From: Sciurus carolinensis
Lineage: Eukaryota; Chordata; Mammalia; Rodentia; Sciuridae
DNA length: 64,000 nt
Assembly: GCF_902686445.1 (NCBI RefSeq)
Contig: NC_062223.1
Span: 57,499,998-57,563,997, forward strand
Direction: 5' to 3'
Shown: positions 9,866-20,879 of the stretch, one piece after another
Numbering within the stretch: the first letter of the stretch is position 1
How the letters are laid out: the number at the start of each line of letters is the position of its first letter
Program-made: the position numbers and the translations under genes
The notes under the pieces: generated by a model
What the model saw: the letters and a program-made list of their open reading frames with translations, nothing else
What the model was told of the DNA's origin: nothing
Databases searched by the model: none

Positions 9866-10219
9866 AAGAAAACACACAAAATAGAACAGTCCCCATATAA
9901 TCAATCCTTTTCAAAGTGCAGAAAGGGTTAGACACCCTGAGACAGGGGAAGCTTTTGGCTGTGGAGGTTAGATCATCCACACAGTCCACACCCTTTTCCT
10001 ATAATGTGTGGGACGGTGTATTTCACACAGGGTAGTGTGCTGACAACTATAAGTGACCTCAGGACTATGTGCTAGCCTCTGGAGGAGCCACGGGGAGGCC
10101 CCAAAGCAACTTGCAAATCCTTGCCTGGAACTCATGGGAATCTGAGCAAGCCACATGACCTCTCAGAGCCTTGGACCCTTCAATTGCAAACTAGAATCTA
10201 ACACACTTCCTAAGGTTGT

Positions 10220-10330
10220 CCTTGTTATACGTTTGTGCTGGGCATGGTGCCTGATTTTAAGTGCAAGATCACACTTGATCCTCAGTGCAATCCTGGCAAG
10301 GTAAGAACTGTATAGTGGTTTTAAGCAAGG
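10220..10330 (-). mobile_element. Possible MIR fragment, antisense
   Basis: 'gtgctgggcatggtgcctgattttaagtgca...cacttgatcctcagtgcaatcctggcaaggtaagaactgta' weakly follows the antisense MIR core. Confidence 0.45.
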
Positions 10331-10799
10331 CTGAAAATTATTTACCACCCCTCCCATTGAAAGGTGGAGCCTAATTTCCCTCTCCTTTATATGGATCTAA
10401 GTAGCAGAGGTGATGTAGAGTGACTTTCACGGCTTGGTCATCAGAAGCAATGCATGTTCTTCCTGCTCCTACCCTGGATGATCATTCTTGGATCAAGCTC
10501 CCACATTGTGAGGAAACCCAGGATGCAGGGAGAAGCCACAGTGGCCCAGCCAGATCCCTAGCTGATCACCAACTAATAGCTGATACCAGCATGGACACCC
10601 AGAGAGGGAGTGAGTAAATCTTCGGATGTTTCCAGCTTCCAGTCACTCCAGCAGGTGCTGAACGAAGCAAAAAACCAACAAAAAACAAACAAACAAAAAA
10701 CCTACCCCTGCTGCACCCAGCTTGAATTATAGGTTCCTAAGATAAATGCTGTCATAGCTTTAAGTTATTATGTGGGGGCAGTTTGTTATGCAGCAATAG

Positions 10800-10915
10800 A
10801 TTTCTAGAACAAACTATTGTGGTATCCATTTTGCAGATAAGAAAATTGAGGCCAAGAGAGATTAAGTGGTTTATCTCACACAACTTACAATTTGCACAGT
10901 CAGGACCCAAATCCA
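10800..10915 (-). mobile_element. MIR SINE fragment, antisense
   Basis: 'tatccattttgcagataagaaaattgaggccaagagagattaagtgg' is a clear antisense MIR core, ending in 'caggacccaaatccaacc'. Confidence 0.8.
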
Positions 10916-11289
10916 ACCAGCAAAGCTAAACCCATGACCACCATCCCACACTGCCTTCTCAGCCTGATTCTACATCAAGGAAGCAAAGGTTTAAAAACAT
11001 GTAGTCTGGTTAATCCTTGGTTACTAGAAAACACCTATTCTAACTTTTCATTCTCTTGCATTCTTGTCAAGAGTTTCATGTATTTCCTCCTTTACTATGA
11101 TTTACACTTGTTACTGTTTAGCCTTATTCAAGTATTATTTTCTCAAGGAGAACAACATTAAAATAAACACATAGCCAGGAGACCTGGTTAACCTCCTGTG
11201 GGCTGAGCTGCTGGGGTGGGAACATGTGGGAAGAACTAACATTACCATATTCTATGTGCATGGCACTATGCTGAGAAGCCATCACTTGT

Positions 11290-11829
11290 TATTCTAGAAG
11301 TGCAGAGAAGAATAAAACTTTAAAAATCACAGTTGTGATTCAACTTCAAGGTCTGTTACAAGATACAGAAAATCTCCCTCCCCACCAGTTCCTTCCCCTC
11401 CCCCATGACCCCATCCCCAGCCTGCACACCAATAGGTGATAAAATACCTATTACTTTCTGACTGTGAGGCCATTAGCAACACCCAAGTTCAAAATCATAC
11501 CCCACTGTTCCTGCTACTTACAGGCACACATGGACAGCAAATGCCCTGCTCCACCTGCTATCCTCCTGAAGTGCAAGAGCTCATTAATTTCATGCATAAA
11601 GTTTTTTGAATGCCTGACCTTCCTTGAAATTCAGAGGGTCCAGGCTCACTGAGGATTTAACTCAGGCTAGGGATGGAGTCACACGTGAGGATGATAACCT
11701 GGACTGAGGGCTTTGGGATTAGGTGAAATGGCAGTTGGGAAGGAACAGAGGTGAAACGCTAAGAAGGAATCAACTCAGTGCTCAGTGAGTGCTCCCTCAG
11801 TGAGGGAGGGGCAGGGGGACAAGCCAGAC
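11290..11829. other. Unannotated stretch, nothing recognised
   Basis: No gene or repeat family was recognised. Confidence 0.4.
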
Positions 11830-12005
11830 TTAGTCCTTTGCCTCTCAGCCTCTTCATTCTTAAGATGGAATGACCCTGAAGTACCCTTAGTACTTGGAAG
11901 GAATAGTACTACCACTCACCTCTCAAGATCAACTAAAACTTTGCATTTATGAATGACACACAGTGCCCAGCACATAGTTATCACACGATAAATGGCAGCT
12001 ATTTC
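11830..12005 (+). mobile_element. MIR SINE fragment
   Basis: Sense MIR pattern: 'cctctcagcctcttcattcttaagatggaatgac' through 'acacacagtgcccagcacatagttatcacacgataaatggcagctatt'. Confidence 0.65.
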
Positions 12006-12029
12006 TAAAGCTCACTAAGCTCTTTCCCA

Positions 12030-12405
12030 CCTCAGGGCCTCGTGCACCGTTTGCTCTTTTTCCAGATCTCTCAACTCCTTCTCAGCATGCAGGATCTGCT
12101 CTAAGGTCAAGTCCCTAGAGAAGCCTTCCCAGACCACTTCATCCTCTCCACCTTCCTCTCCCCTCCTTTAGGTTACTTATTGCAGGTTTGCTCATTAGCC
12201 CCCAGTTATGACACATTCTCCCTCTTCCCTGACCTCTTGGTTTATTCTTTCCTTCTTGGCCCCAACTGAAACTTTATAATTTATTTCTTCTTCCTTTTGC
12301 TTGCTTATTGCTTCTATGCATAGGCTTTGTCTATCTTGTTCATCCTGGATTGCCCTGAATCCCCAGGGTTCGCACACAGTTGGAGCTCAATGCATGTTTG
12401 CAAAA
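12030..12405 (+). mobile_element. L2 LINE 3' region
   Basis: The landmarks 'cagggcctcgtgcaccgtttgctctt', 'agagaagccttcccagaccac', 'tctatcttgttcatcctggattgccctgaatccccagg' and 'cacacagttggagctcaatgcatgtttgc' form a nearly complete sense L2 3' end. Confidence 0.8.
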
Positions 12406-13078
12406 GGACTGAATTCATATTGACTATTATTTTTCAGGCATGGAAGCACAATTAGGCAGTTTTCCATGGAAGATCAAAAATGGAGGCAGGGATAAGGTGA
12501 GTTCTTGATTCTGGAAACTCAGAGAGACAGAAAACTGTGGTCCCAGGGCTGAACATCATGAAAGGCTATGGAAAGAGGGAAAGAAAAAGAGTATAGGAAG
12601 GCAGAGCAGAGACATCACAGCACCAGGCCACTGGCACCCACTCAGCCATGCCCACGATAAACCCGGGGGGAGGACCTGGGAATGGGCAGGGAGCCCCAGA
12701 TTATCATTTAATTCAGTCACAGGTAAACCTTCCCACAGATTTTTGAGCCTGTAAAAACAATTTCTTCCTGGGATATTTGTACAAATGATGCAAATTACAA
12801 AACTCTATCCAAAGAACAAAAATATCCCATAGCCAGGGTCACAGAGCAGCCTGGCCCATTGAACAGAGTGCAGAAATGTTCCACTTCTCACCCTCAGCCA
12901 CAGTTTTCTGGTTGACCAGCTCACAGTTGAGATGGTGCAGGAACCAGGCCAGGCCCTGGCTGCCCAGAGGTTAGCACTTGTGGTTAGGCAGAAGGATTCA
13001 GAAAAGTTCAGGAGGCCTGGCACAACCTCTCCACACAACGGAAACACAGATGAGATGTCAGGAGCAGCAAACTGAAAA

Positions 13079-13126
13079 GCCTGTGGAGAAACTCACGCTT
13101 TTCTCAGAATTGAGCAAGGAGCTTGC
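13079..13126 (+). repeat. 48-bp direct repeat, copy A
   Basis: The segment starting 'gcctgtggagaaactca' and ending 'gagcaaggagcttgc' is repeated at 14658-14705. The only difference is C (13096) versus T (14675) at a CpG. Similarity stops abruptly on both sides. In both copies the segment lies in an open frame reading PVEKL(T/M)LFSELSKELA, but no splice signals border it. Confidence 0.95.
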
Positions 13127-13150
13127 CATAACCTTCTTAAAGCACCTCCT

Positions 13151-13328
13151 AGCTGGGTGTGGTGGTGCACACCTGTAATCCCAGTGACTCAGGAGGCTGA
13201 GGCGAGAGGATCCCAAATTCAAGGCCAGCCTCAGCAATGTAGGGAGACCCTATCTTAAAATAAAATTTACAAAGGACTGGGGATGTAGGTGAGTGGTAAA
13301 GGTCCCCTGGGATCAATCCCCAGTACCA
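13151..13328 (+). mobile_element. B1-dID SINE
   Basis: B1 half 'agctgggtgtggtggtgcacacctgtaatcccagtgactcagg ... gaccctatctt', linker, then ID half 'ggactggggatgtaggtgagtggtaaag ... gggatcaatccccagtacc'. Its tail has become the CA microsatellite that follows. Confidence 0.9.
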
Positions 13329-13330
13329 CG

Positions 13331-13366
<36 letters not shown>
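13329..13366 (+). repeat. (CA)n microsatellite in SINE tail
   Basis: A CA run with two CG interruptions at the 5' end, grown at the 3' end of the B1-dID. Confidence 0.95.
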
Positions 13367-13368
<2 letters not shown>

Positions 13369-13369
13369 C

Positions 13370-14054
13370 ACCGACTATGTGCCACACATTGCATAGGCGT
13401 ATGCACACTATAGCATTTAACCCTGGTGGCAGTTCTGGGAGATGGCTGTCGTTGACCTACTTGCTTCAGATGAGGATCCTGATACCTGGATAGAAAAAGG
13501 ATGTACTTGGCCTCAAAAATCTGGTGGGTGGGAGAACAAGAATTTGGATCTAAATTGTGTGCCCTTTCTGATACATTGCAGCAGACTCTGGAAGGCAGGG
13601 TATGTTGTGAAAGCACCGTGGACCCCCACAAGGAACTAGGCGTGTGCAAGCGAGTGGTGCCTATGTCTATTTCCCCAGTTCCCCAGCACTAAAGGTCCCA
13701 TCTTAATAACTTCTACGTCTCTGGGACTTGGAGCCCCACCTTGTGTGCCTCATAGCTATTTATCAAATGTTGATCGCATTGACCAGCTGGCGGACTGACT
13801 GCTACCAGACAGGATGGACAGCAGGCCAGCCAGTGCTCTCCCTCTCCTTGTTCACAGATGAACACGTTTATGAGATTCACTTCCATCAATTGAGGGAAAT
13901 GAGTTGACAGGGGGACGGCAATGAGCTGGATCACAAAGCACAGACTGAGAAAGCAAGCCATCGGGTCTCATGGCAGCAACCCAGAATGTCAAACCAAAAA
14001 TAAGCCCAGCTCACAGCAGGCAACTTAGGGACGAGCAAAGGAAGCATAACCTCT
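13370..14054. other. Unannotated stretch, nothing recognised
   Basis: No gene or known repeat was recognised. The overlapping plus-strand frames at 13442-13692 lack support. Confidence 0.4.
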
Positions 14055-14245
14055 GGGCCTAAAAGGACCTAGATTCCAATCCCAGCACTGCACCCTCGCA
14101 TAGGTACTGAGCCTTTCTGAACTTGAGCTTCCTCACCTGTAAATGAGGATAATGCCACCTGACTTGTGCTTGCTATGGGGATTTTAGATAATGTGTGGAA
14201 CATCTATAGCACACAACAGGTGTTTGATAAGTCACAGCTATTAAG
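14055..14245 (+). mobile_element. MIR SINE
   Basis: Near-complete sense MIR: 'aaaaggacctagattccaatcccagcactgc', 'gagcctttctgaacttgagcttcctcacctgtaaatgaggataatgcc', 'gctatggggattttagataatg', 'agcacacaacaggtgtttgataa'. Confidence 0.85.
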
Positions 14246-14657
14246 GACTTTAGGGATGATACATTAGATAGAATGACAAGATTTCCCAGACAGGGTTTTT
14301 CCCAGAGAGCCCACACTACTAACGTTCACTTCATAACAGTCTTTAGAGGTCAAGGGTCATTCTCCAAGTCCACCAAAATCCACTCCTGCCACCCATGGCC
14401 CCTCAGACTTCCAGTCACAAAAATTCTTCTCATCATACAGCTGGATCTTTCTGTGAAGATTATATTGCAGGAAATTAAGAAAAAAACAGATCCTCAGATG
14501 GACTATGTATTACTTGGGTGTTTTTAATAAGTAGCAAGTATAAACTTCAGAATGAGAAAGTATCAAAAGGAAAGTTTTCAATGCCCCCAAAGAAGCTCAA
14601 CCATGAGGAAGCCAGACTCAACACATCCTCTGCACAACTGGTTTCTCTGGGTTTGGA

Positions 14658-14705
14658 GCCTGTGGAGAAACTCATGCTTTTCTCAGAATTGAGCAAGGAG
14701 CTTGC
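14658..14705 (+). repeat. 48-bp direct repeat, copy B
   Basis: Partner of 13079-13126, in the same orientation 1,579 bp downstream. It lies inside a 116-codon open frame (14518-14868) that resembles nothing I recognise. Confidence 0.95.
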
Positions 14706-14839
14706 AAGGAGAGTCACAAATGTCCATTACTTTGAGAAACTCCAGCATGCTGTTTATTATCTGCTGATTTCTATTCTAAATCATGGCAAAGATTTACCAT
14801 TGCTTCTAAAATCTCTTAACCCTTTTCCTTCCATCCCAA

Positions 14840-15055
14840 AGTCTGGTGTTTCTAGCTTGGGGTTTTAAAACTTTCACTTCCTAGGAAGCAGGGCTTGCCC
14901 CCTTGTGTGCACCCACATCACCTGAGGAGCTTGCCCACGTGCAGTGTCTCACTCAGGAGGTCCAGGGCAGGAGGCTGGGATTCTGCATTTCCAACCAGCT
15001 CCCCCGACACTGTTGCTGGTGGTCTGCACTTGGAGTGCAGAGTCACAAGGAAGAA
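14840..15055 (+). mobile_element. MER5-like hAT DNA transposon fragment
   Basis: 'tagcttggggttttaaaac', 'cacatcacctgaggagctt', 'ctgggattctgcatttccaaccagctcccc' and 'tggtctgcacttggagtgcaga' follow a MER5A-type element, a non-autonomous hAT transposon. Confidence 0.65.
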
Positions 15056-16479
15056 AGTGACTAGAAACCCTAATGCCTAGAGTTCATCCGAGAGAACTAA
15101 ATGTTTGCAGATTTTTCCTCTCCACTGAGTTTTTTTCTATAAATGGACCTCTTAAATTAGGCTTGAAAATTAAAGAACTCTATTTAAATCAAATTACAGC
15201 AAAGAGAAAGATTTGGAGAAAATAAATGACTTCACGGTTGTTATGCTGAACCAAGTTCAACCCTCTTCACTGACTAAAAAGGCCCCTGTCTTCTCCTCAT
15301 AGTCCCAGGGATGCCCTGAGTTAAGTCCTCTGAGGCTTAATTCCACTGCCCCTTCCTGGACCTGCCTGAGCACTTTCTGCAACCAGATAGTCTCCCCCAA
15401 CACCCACTAACTACTGATCCCTCTGTCTCTTGGCTTGAGGAAGAAAATACTTTTTGTTCCACTTGGTGGGCAAAATCGGGAAGGGAAAGAAAATGTGTCA
15501 TGGAGGAAAAGATTTGTGGGGTTCAGTGGCTTCTCCATAGCCACAATTCCTGCCGTGTGAGCCAAGGCAATTTCTTCAACACCACACTTCTCTGGGCCTC
15601 CTCCTCCAACTGCCTTTCAGCCCTGACTAGCTCTTTCTTTAAGCCGTGTGGTTCTCCCCCTGGCCTGGAAATCTCCACTTGGGAAGCCAGCGGGCACCCT
15701 CTGTCTCAGTTGCAGTTTCCCTACTGCTACACCCTCCTGCCCCCACACACCCAGGACACCTGGCTACCTGCACCACAAGGGCATCAGGCAGGATCAGGAA
15801 GACTTCAGGTTAAAATGTGAGCTGATGAACGGTCTCTTTTCCAAGAAGGGGCTTGCCCACTTGTGTGTATGTATGCAGAGTGTGTGGGCGCCTTACAGCA
15901 CATGCTCAGAAGGTAAGGCAGAGAGGTCATTGAAGAAAATCCTGAACCAGGACACAACAGGATATTTGGGGATGAAGTGGGAGTTCCCTTCCTGGATCAG
16001 GCAGCAACCACCTGTGTAGTCCTGGGAAACAGCCCCTGACTCCCCTCACGTACCTTTCCTACATTGCACCCAAATGAAAGCCCCCACTGTCCTGCTGCTG
16101 GGTGAGTGAACTCCACCCACCTGCCCTTTCCCTATGTTCACACTCTCAGCCCCTCTCATGCTTGATTCTTTCCCAGGAAACTATTAAATTATTTCTGATG
16201 CCTCATTTTTTCCCCTCCCGCCTCTTTGAGTCTTGGAGAGAGTAGTGTGGGGGCTTGTTTCAAAAATTCACCTTAGATCGGCCAAATCATGTTTTCTGTC
16301 TATCAAACCAAGGTCAAAGTTATCAACACATTTCCTGGTGTGCTCAGTGAAAACTGCTGAAAAGGCTGTGCCAGTCCAAACTTGAACTTGATAATGCAGC
16401 CCCACCCCCCGGGGTCTCCTGGTGTCTCTGAGAATCTATTCAAGCACCTCCTATGTCTTCACTGAGATTCAGATTCAGT
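15056..16479. other. Unannotated stretch, nothing recognised
   Basis: GC-moderate and repeat-poor, with no recognised gene. Two overlapping plus-strand frames (15500-15820 and 15648-16019) are in different phases and have no family resemblance that I can see. Confidence 0.4.
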
Positions 16480-16680
16480 AGGCCCTCACTGAGCACCTAT
16501 CACATGCAAGCCTTTTTAAAAAATATGATCCATTTAAACCAACCACAGAAGATAGTTATTATTATATCTATCCCACTCAGGAGAAGCTCAGAAAACGTAA
16601 GTGTGTTGCTCAGAACCCTTGCTTAGGACATTACAGGATCCTAGTTCCCTAACTTCAAACCCAGCACTCTTCTCATTATA
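16480..16680 (-). mobile_element. MIR SINE fragment, antisense
   Basis: 'cactgagcacctatcacatgcaagcc', 'gatagttattattatatctatcccactcaggagaagctcagaaaacgtaagtg' and 'cttcaaacccagcactcttc' follow an antisense MIR. Confidence 0.65.
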
Positions 16681-16689
16681 AAATGGTAT

Positions 16690-17394
16690 CAATTTCTCAC
16701 ATCAGAGACCCACAGTAGAGGGATCAATGCTGGGCACAAAAAATATGCATTAAATGAATTTATCTTTGTCTTGCATTCAAGTTTTTAGGTAAATGAGCAA
16801 AGTCACACCAACTTATAATTTAAAGACTACAATAATTTAATATATTTTTGTATCAGAGTCAAAATTCAACTATTTCAAATAGAGATTAAGAAAAAACAAT
16901 TTCAACAGATATGCCAAGATCATTATTACTACCATGATCATCACTCTGATTTCTTTTCAAAGAACTTAAATGTACAGGTGAAAGCAAGACATTACAAAAC
17001 ATCTCTCCTGAGAAGCCAGGTCTCAGAAAAGAGACAGACAGACACAGGCATCTCAAGACCTCCATTTTGATGCAAATTTTTTTTTCAGTTATCATACTTA
17101 TTTTAAAATTTGTTGTAAGATAATGCATGTATCTAAGAATTAAGAAAATATGATAAATAACACTAACTATAAGGAGCTGATTTAACAAAGCTTCATTTTG
17201 CAAACTGTATGTTCCTCAAAGGAATTCACTATGTTTACCCACCATGAACTCTAAGTATGTAATTGTTCGATAAGTGTATGAATGAATAAACATTTTTGTC
17301 CTGAAACTACTTTATCATATAAATCAAACAATTTTAACAGAATTTAACATGAACAGACATTGAAATTATTTCCCAATATCCCTGAAGTGAGATC
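16690..17394. other. AT-rich unannotated stretch
   Basis: AT-rich, with no clear repeat or gene. A 105-codon minus-strand frame at 16886-17203 has no supporting feature. Confidence 0.4.
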
Positions 17395-17725
17395 CTAGTT
17401 GCTCTACATCATAACCAAGCTTGGGAACTATCAGACTTTTTATTTTAGCTGTTCTAGTTGACATGAGATGGATGGCACTGTGGGTTTAAATTGCATTTTC
17501 TTGATTACTAATGATGTAGAACGCCTTTTTATTTGTCCATTGGCCAGTCTACTATCCTCTTTTACAAAGTTCTTGTTCAAGTCTTTCACCAATTTTTTAA
17601 TGAGTCATCTTTTAATTGTGAATTTTTAGAAAACTTCTATTTATTGTGGATGTGACTCCTTTGTCAGGGGTACGCATTGTGAAAATTTTACTCCAGATTG
17701 TGGTTGACTTATTCTCGACAAGCTT
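17395..17725 (-). mobile_element. Old L1 fragment, antisense
   Basis: 'gctgttctagttgacatgagatggatggcactg', 'attgcattttcttgattactaatgatgtagaacgcc', 'tccattggccagtctac', 'ttgttcaagtctttcaccaattttttaatg' and 'actcctttgtcaggggtacgcattgtgaaaattttactcc' read as the complement of the L1 ORF2 C-terminal/3' region. Confidence 0.75.
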
Positions 17726-18028
17726 GGAGACAAAGTCATGTGCATCCATTAGGACCCCAGCTCCGCGGTAAGAAAGTCCATGGTCTAAGTTTTCTGAGAG
17801 GGCTGCTCCTCCAAACATTTCAGCATGAGATCCCTTATTATGTTAAGACAGAGTTTCCAGTTTTCATCTTGTGATTCGCTGTCTGTTCAGAGAAATTCGC
17901 AATCACTAGGCACTTGGAGAGAGTCATGGGATACATGACCCCAACAAGCACAGGATCTACCCTGAAAGCAGCAGAGGGCCAGGTATGCACAAATCCATGA
18001 AAACAATAAGCATACTAAGCATCCAACA

Positions 18029-18123
18029 GGGCTGTGGATATAGCTCAGTTGGTAGAGTGCTTGCCTTGCAAGCACAAGGCCCTGGGTTCAAATCCCCAGC
18101 ACTGCAAAAAAAAAAAAAAAAAA
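18029..18123 (+). mobile_element. ID SINE, young, tRNA-Ala derived
   Basis: A full ID element with an intact pol III A box (TAGCTCAGTTGG, 18041-18052) and B box (GGTTCAAATCC, 18085-18095), ending in A18. A perfect 14-bp duplication, CTAAGCATCCAACA, lies at 18015-18028 and 18132-18145. Eight non-A bases (CATTGTTC, 18124-18131) separate the A-tail from the right duplication, which is unusual. The intact promoter boxes suggest a relatively recent insertion. Confidence 0.95.
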
Positions 18124-18344
18124 CATTGTTCCTAAGCATCCAACAACTAGCTCCCAATGGAACCACAATGGACAGCAACCAACCTTGTACTAGACATTTC
18201 CATAGATACTCTGTGTTGCTCACATTTGTCTTCATCTCACACTGTCCTGAGTCAACACTGATAAAGGTGATAAAAGATGTTCACTGTCACAACGAATGCA
18301 GGCAAGGCCAAAACATAGTTTTTTAGAACTTAGTTCACTTTCTT

Positions 18345-18850
18345 TGCCAAAGTAATGCCTGTTTACTATAGAAAATTTGGGAAATACAGATAAGCAAAGA
18401 AAAAAGATAACTCACAAACCCCACTTCAAAGAAATAAGCAGTTTAATATTTTAGGGTATGTCTACTCAATCTTTTTCTTCTGCTTATATGTTTTAGCTTT
18501 TTAAAATGGGCTCGTGAGAGGCATGCTGATTTGCAATCTGTTTCTCCTACTTTTCTTTAACTGTGACAATTTTTCCAAGTCATTGCACTGGGTTCTATTA
18601 CTTAATGTTTAATGGTCAAATAGCTCTCAACTCAATAGCTGCACCATGGTTTATTTAACCAGTCTCCTATTGCTGAACTTCTAGCTTGTTTCCAGTTTTT
18701 CACTTACGTGCAACCCTAGGACAAATGTTCTAATAACTGAATCTTTGAGCATCCAAGATTATTTTCTTCTAATAAACTTCTGGAGGTGGAACTGCTGGGT
18801 CATGAGGAATGCAAAAGGTTTTAGGCTTGACAGTTTGCACAAGTACTGTT
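18345..18850 (+). mobile_element. Old L1M-type 3' region
   Basis: 'tatagaaaatttgggaaatacagataagcaaagaaaa', 'ccatggtttatttaaccagtctcctattgctgaacttctagcttgtttccag' and 'ataaacttctggaggtggaactgctgggtca' match the long AT-rich non-coding part of ancient L1M/HAL1-like elements. The exact subfamily is not assigned. Confidence 0.65.
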
Positions 18851-18866
18851 GCATTAAAAGGACAAA

Positions 18867-18954
18867 CTGGGATGGGGATGTGGCTCAGTGGTAGAACACT
18901 TGCTGAGCATGCATGAGACCCTGGGTTCCATCTGCAAAACTATCAAAAAAAAAA
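18867..18954 (+). mobile_element. ID SINE, older copy
   Basis: 'gatggggatgtggctcagtggtagaacacttgctgagcatgcatgagaccctgggttcca' then A10. The B box is degraded (ggttccatctg), so it is probably inactive. Confidence 0.9.
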
Positions 18955-19014
18955 GGAAGAAAAATGGGACAAAAGGTTTACATTTGCACATTTGTAGAAC
19001 AAATATGCAGTCCA

Positions 19015-19141
19015 GGGGCTGGAGTTGTGGCTCAGTGGTAGAGCACTTCCTTCGCATGTGTGAAGCACTGGGTTCGATTCTCAGCACCACATATAAATAA
19101 ATGAATAAAGGTCTATCAACATCTAAAAAAATATTTAAAAA
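19015..19141 (+). mobile_element. ID SINE with sciurid-type extended 3' tail
   Basis: ID head with a good B box (GGTTCGATTC, 19071-19080), followed by a body of 'aaataaatgaataaaggtctatcaacatctaaaaaaatat' rather than simple poly(A). Flanked by AAATATGCAG(T/C)CCA at 19001-19014 and 19142-19155, a 14-bp target duplication with one change. Confidence 0.9.
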
Positions 19142-19574
19142 AAATATGCAGCCCAAACCTTTAAAGAGGGGCTCTGTCTCCGTCTGCATTACCTCTCACT
19201 GCTGGAGATAACCCAGCCTGGATAGTACACATCCCTTCTCCTCATATCCTACTGGCTAAAATTCACAAATGTGGCCACACTTAGCTGGCTGTGTGATGTG
19301 GCTGAGTCCAGGAAGAAGAGAGCAGAGATATGAGTATACTATAGCCCTGTCTGTCACAGGGTTGAAGAAAATGAGTTTATTTGTTTTCCCAACCCTTAGT
19401 TAACTAGAAAAATCTATTATGGAAATTTAGTACAGATACAGTGAAGTGCACATCTGCTATTCAGTCTTAGCTCTGATCTCATAACTGTGTATTTTTGGGG
19501 ATGGAAACAGTAATAGCAATTAACAGTGATTGAGTGCTCTCTCTATGTAAGGGTATAGTAAGTAGTTAAGCACT

Positions 19575-19765
19575 CAAATTTTGGAGTCAGACTACTAGGT
19601 TCAGTTTCCAACAGTTGCTGGTTAGCTGTGTGACCTTGGGCAAGCAATCGAACCTCTCTGGGCTTTAATTTCTTCATCCATAAAATAGAGCTAAGAATGG
19701 AACCTGTATCAGAGTGTTGGTAAGGATTAAGTGTGTTGTGCCTTTAAATGCACTTAGAACCATGT
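19575..19765 (+). mobile_element. MIR SINE
   Basis: 'ttggagtcagactactaggttcagtttccaacag', 'gctgtgtgaccttgggcaagcaatcgaacctctctgggctttaatttcttcatccataaaatag': an almost complete sense MIR. Confidence 0.9.
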
Positions 19766-19844
19766 GTGAATTAGAGCAAACCTTATCTAAGTTTTAGCTG
19801 CTACTGTGCCAGGCATTGTGTAAAGTGCTTTGAAGTTGTTAGCC

Positions 19845-19975
19845 TTTTTCGGGCCAGTTTCCTCCTCCATAAAGTGGGGGAGAATACGACCCGCAGGGCT
19901 GTTGTTGTGATGGAGTGAAGTCATTTATGGAAAGCAACGCCTGGCATCTGGCCGGAGTAGCTGCTCCATGAACGG
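19845..19975 (+). mobile_element. MIR SINE fragment
   Basis: 'ggccagtttcctcctccataaagtgggggagaatacgacc...ggctgttgttgtgatggagtgaag' is a second sense MIR core. It carries more CpGs than usual and runs into the CpG-retaining segment at 19980. Confidence 0.6.
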
Positions 19976-19979
19976 CAGA

Positions 19980-20215
19980 CGCTGCTCGCCTCCCCCACTC
20001 GTTCAATTCATCAAGGTTTGCCGGCCGGCACAATTGTCTCACCCTGTGCCGCTGTCGAAGGTCACTGATGACAATTCTGGCGCTCATTCAGTACAGACAG
20101 GGAGAAAAGAATTCTATAAGCAAAGCTGTCTCCCATGTGCACCTCCCGTCCCATTGTGCGCAGGGAACGTGGTGTCGCATGCACATTATTCCACTCCCAG
20201 CGACACTGTGCCCTC
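19980..20215. promoter_or_regulatory. CpG-retaining repeat-free segment (candidate regulatory element)
   Basis: About a dozen CpGs lie in 235 bp of otherwise CpG-poor DNA, including a perfect 12-bp palindrome TGCCGGCCGGCA at 20019-20030 (containing an FseI site). No repeat was recognised. CpG retention suggests low germline methylation or constraint; function is inference only. Confidence 0.3.
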
Positions 20216-20879
20216 CCCCCTCAGCTCCATTCAGCACAGATTAAAAGGCACTGCCTTTCCCAGCTGCCTTTCTGAAAGTCTTCCTGCAGACAGGAATCCC
20301 AGTGCAGGAGGCGGCCCCTTGGAAACCCACTGAACTCTCCTGGGAGCCAGGCAGTAGCCTGGCCTTGGCCACCACCCGACAGCCTGGCATGGGACACGGT
20401 GCCCAAAGCTTGAGTCTGCTGTCACAACCCTCCTGCCCGCAGACTCCCAGAAGAGTCTCTCTAAAAGGATCCGCCAGAGATCTAGGTCCTAGTCACCTTC
20501 CTATATCTCCCACTTGCCTTTCTCTGACCCAGCCCCAACCTGTATAGGCATCTTAGTTCAGAATAACCCTTGGCATCGAAAAGTCAAATGACCACATTGG
20601 CTCTGATGTTAGTTTGGCTCATCTGAACCCCATTTTCCCCTGGACAGGAGTTTGGTGGTCCTAAGCTGTCATACTCCCTGTCTTGTCCTTGGAAAGAGTC
20701 AGGGTCTACCTATCTTTAATTACCCGTACTCCATTCCTCCAATAGACCACAAGCACACAAGGTTTGGAATTTCACCAACACCTGTACCTGAGTAGGTAGC
20801 ATGAGGAGTAGGTGTGTGTGGAAAAGCGGAGAGCACCATCTACACTTTCAATCATCCATTCATCCAGTCACTTAAATAT
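20216..20879. other. Unannotated stretch, nothing recognised
   Basis: Moderately GC-rich, with no repeat or gene recognised. Open frames on both strands near 20221-20547 overlap and are unsupported. Confidence 0.4.

Noticed and set aside
13149..13649. 166-codon minus-strand open frame
   Set aside because: It runs through the B1-dID and its CA repeat (poly Val-Cys), so it is repeat-derived.
18041..18095. tRNA-Ala-like sequence with A and B boxes
   Set aside because: It is the ID SINE head, not a tRNA gene: flanked by an A-tail and target duplications, and lacking a proper tRNA cloverleaf 3' half.
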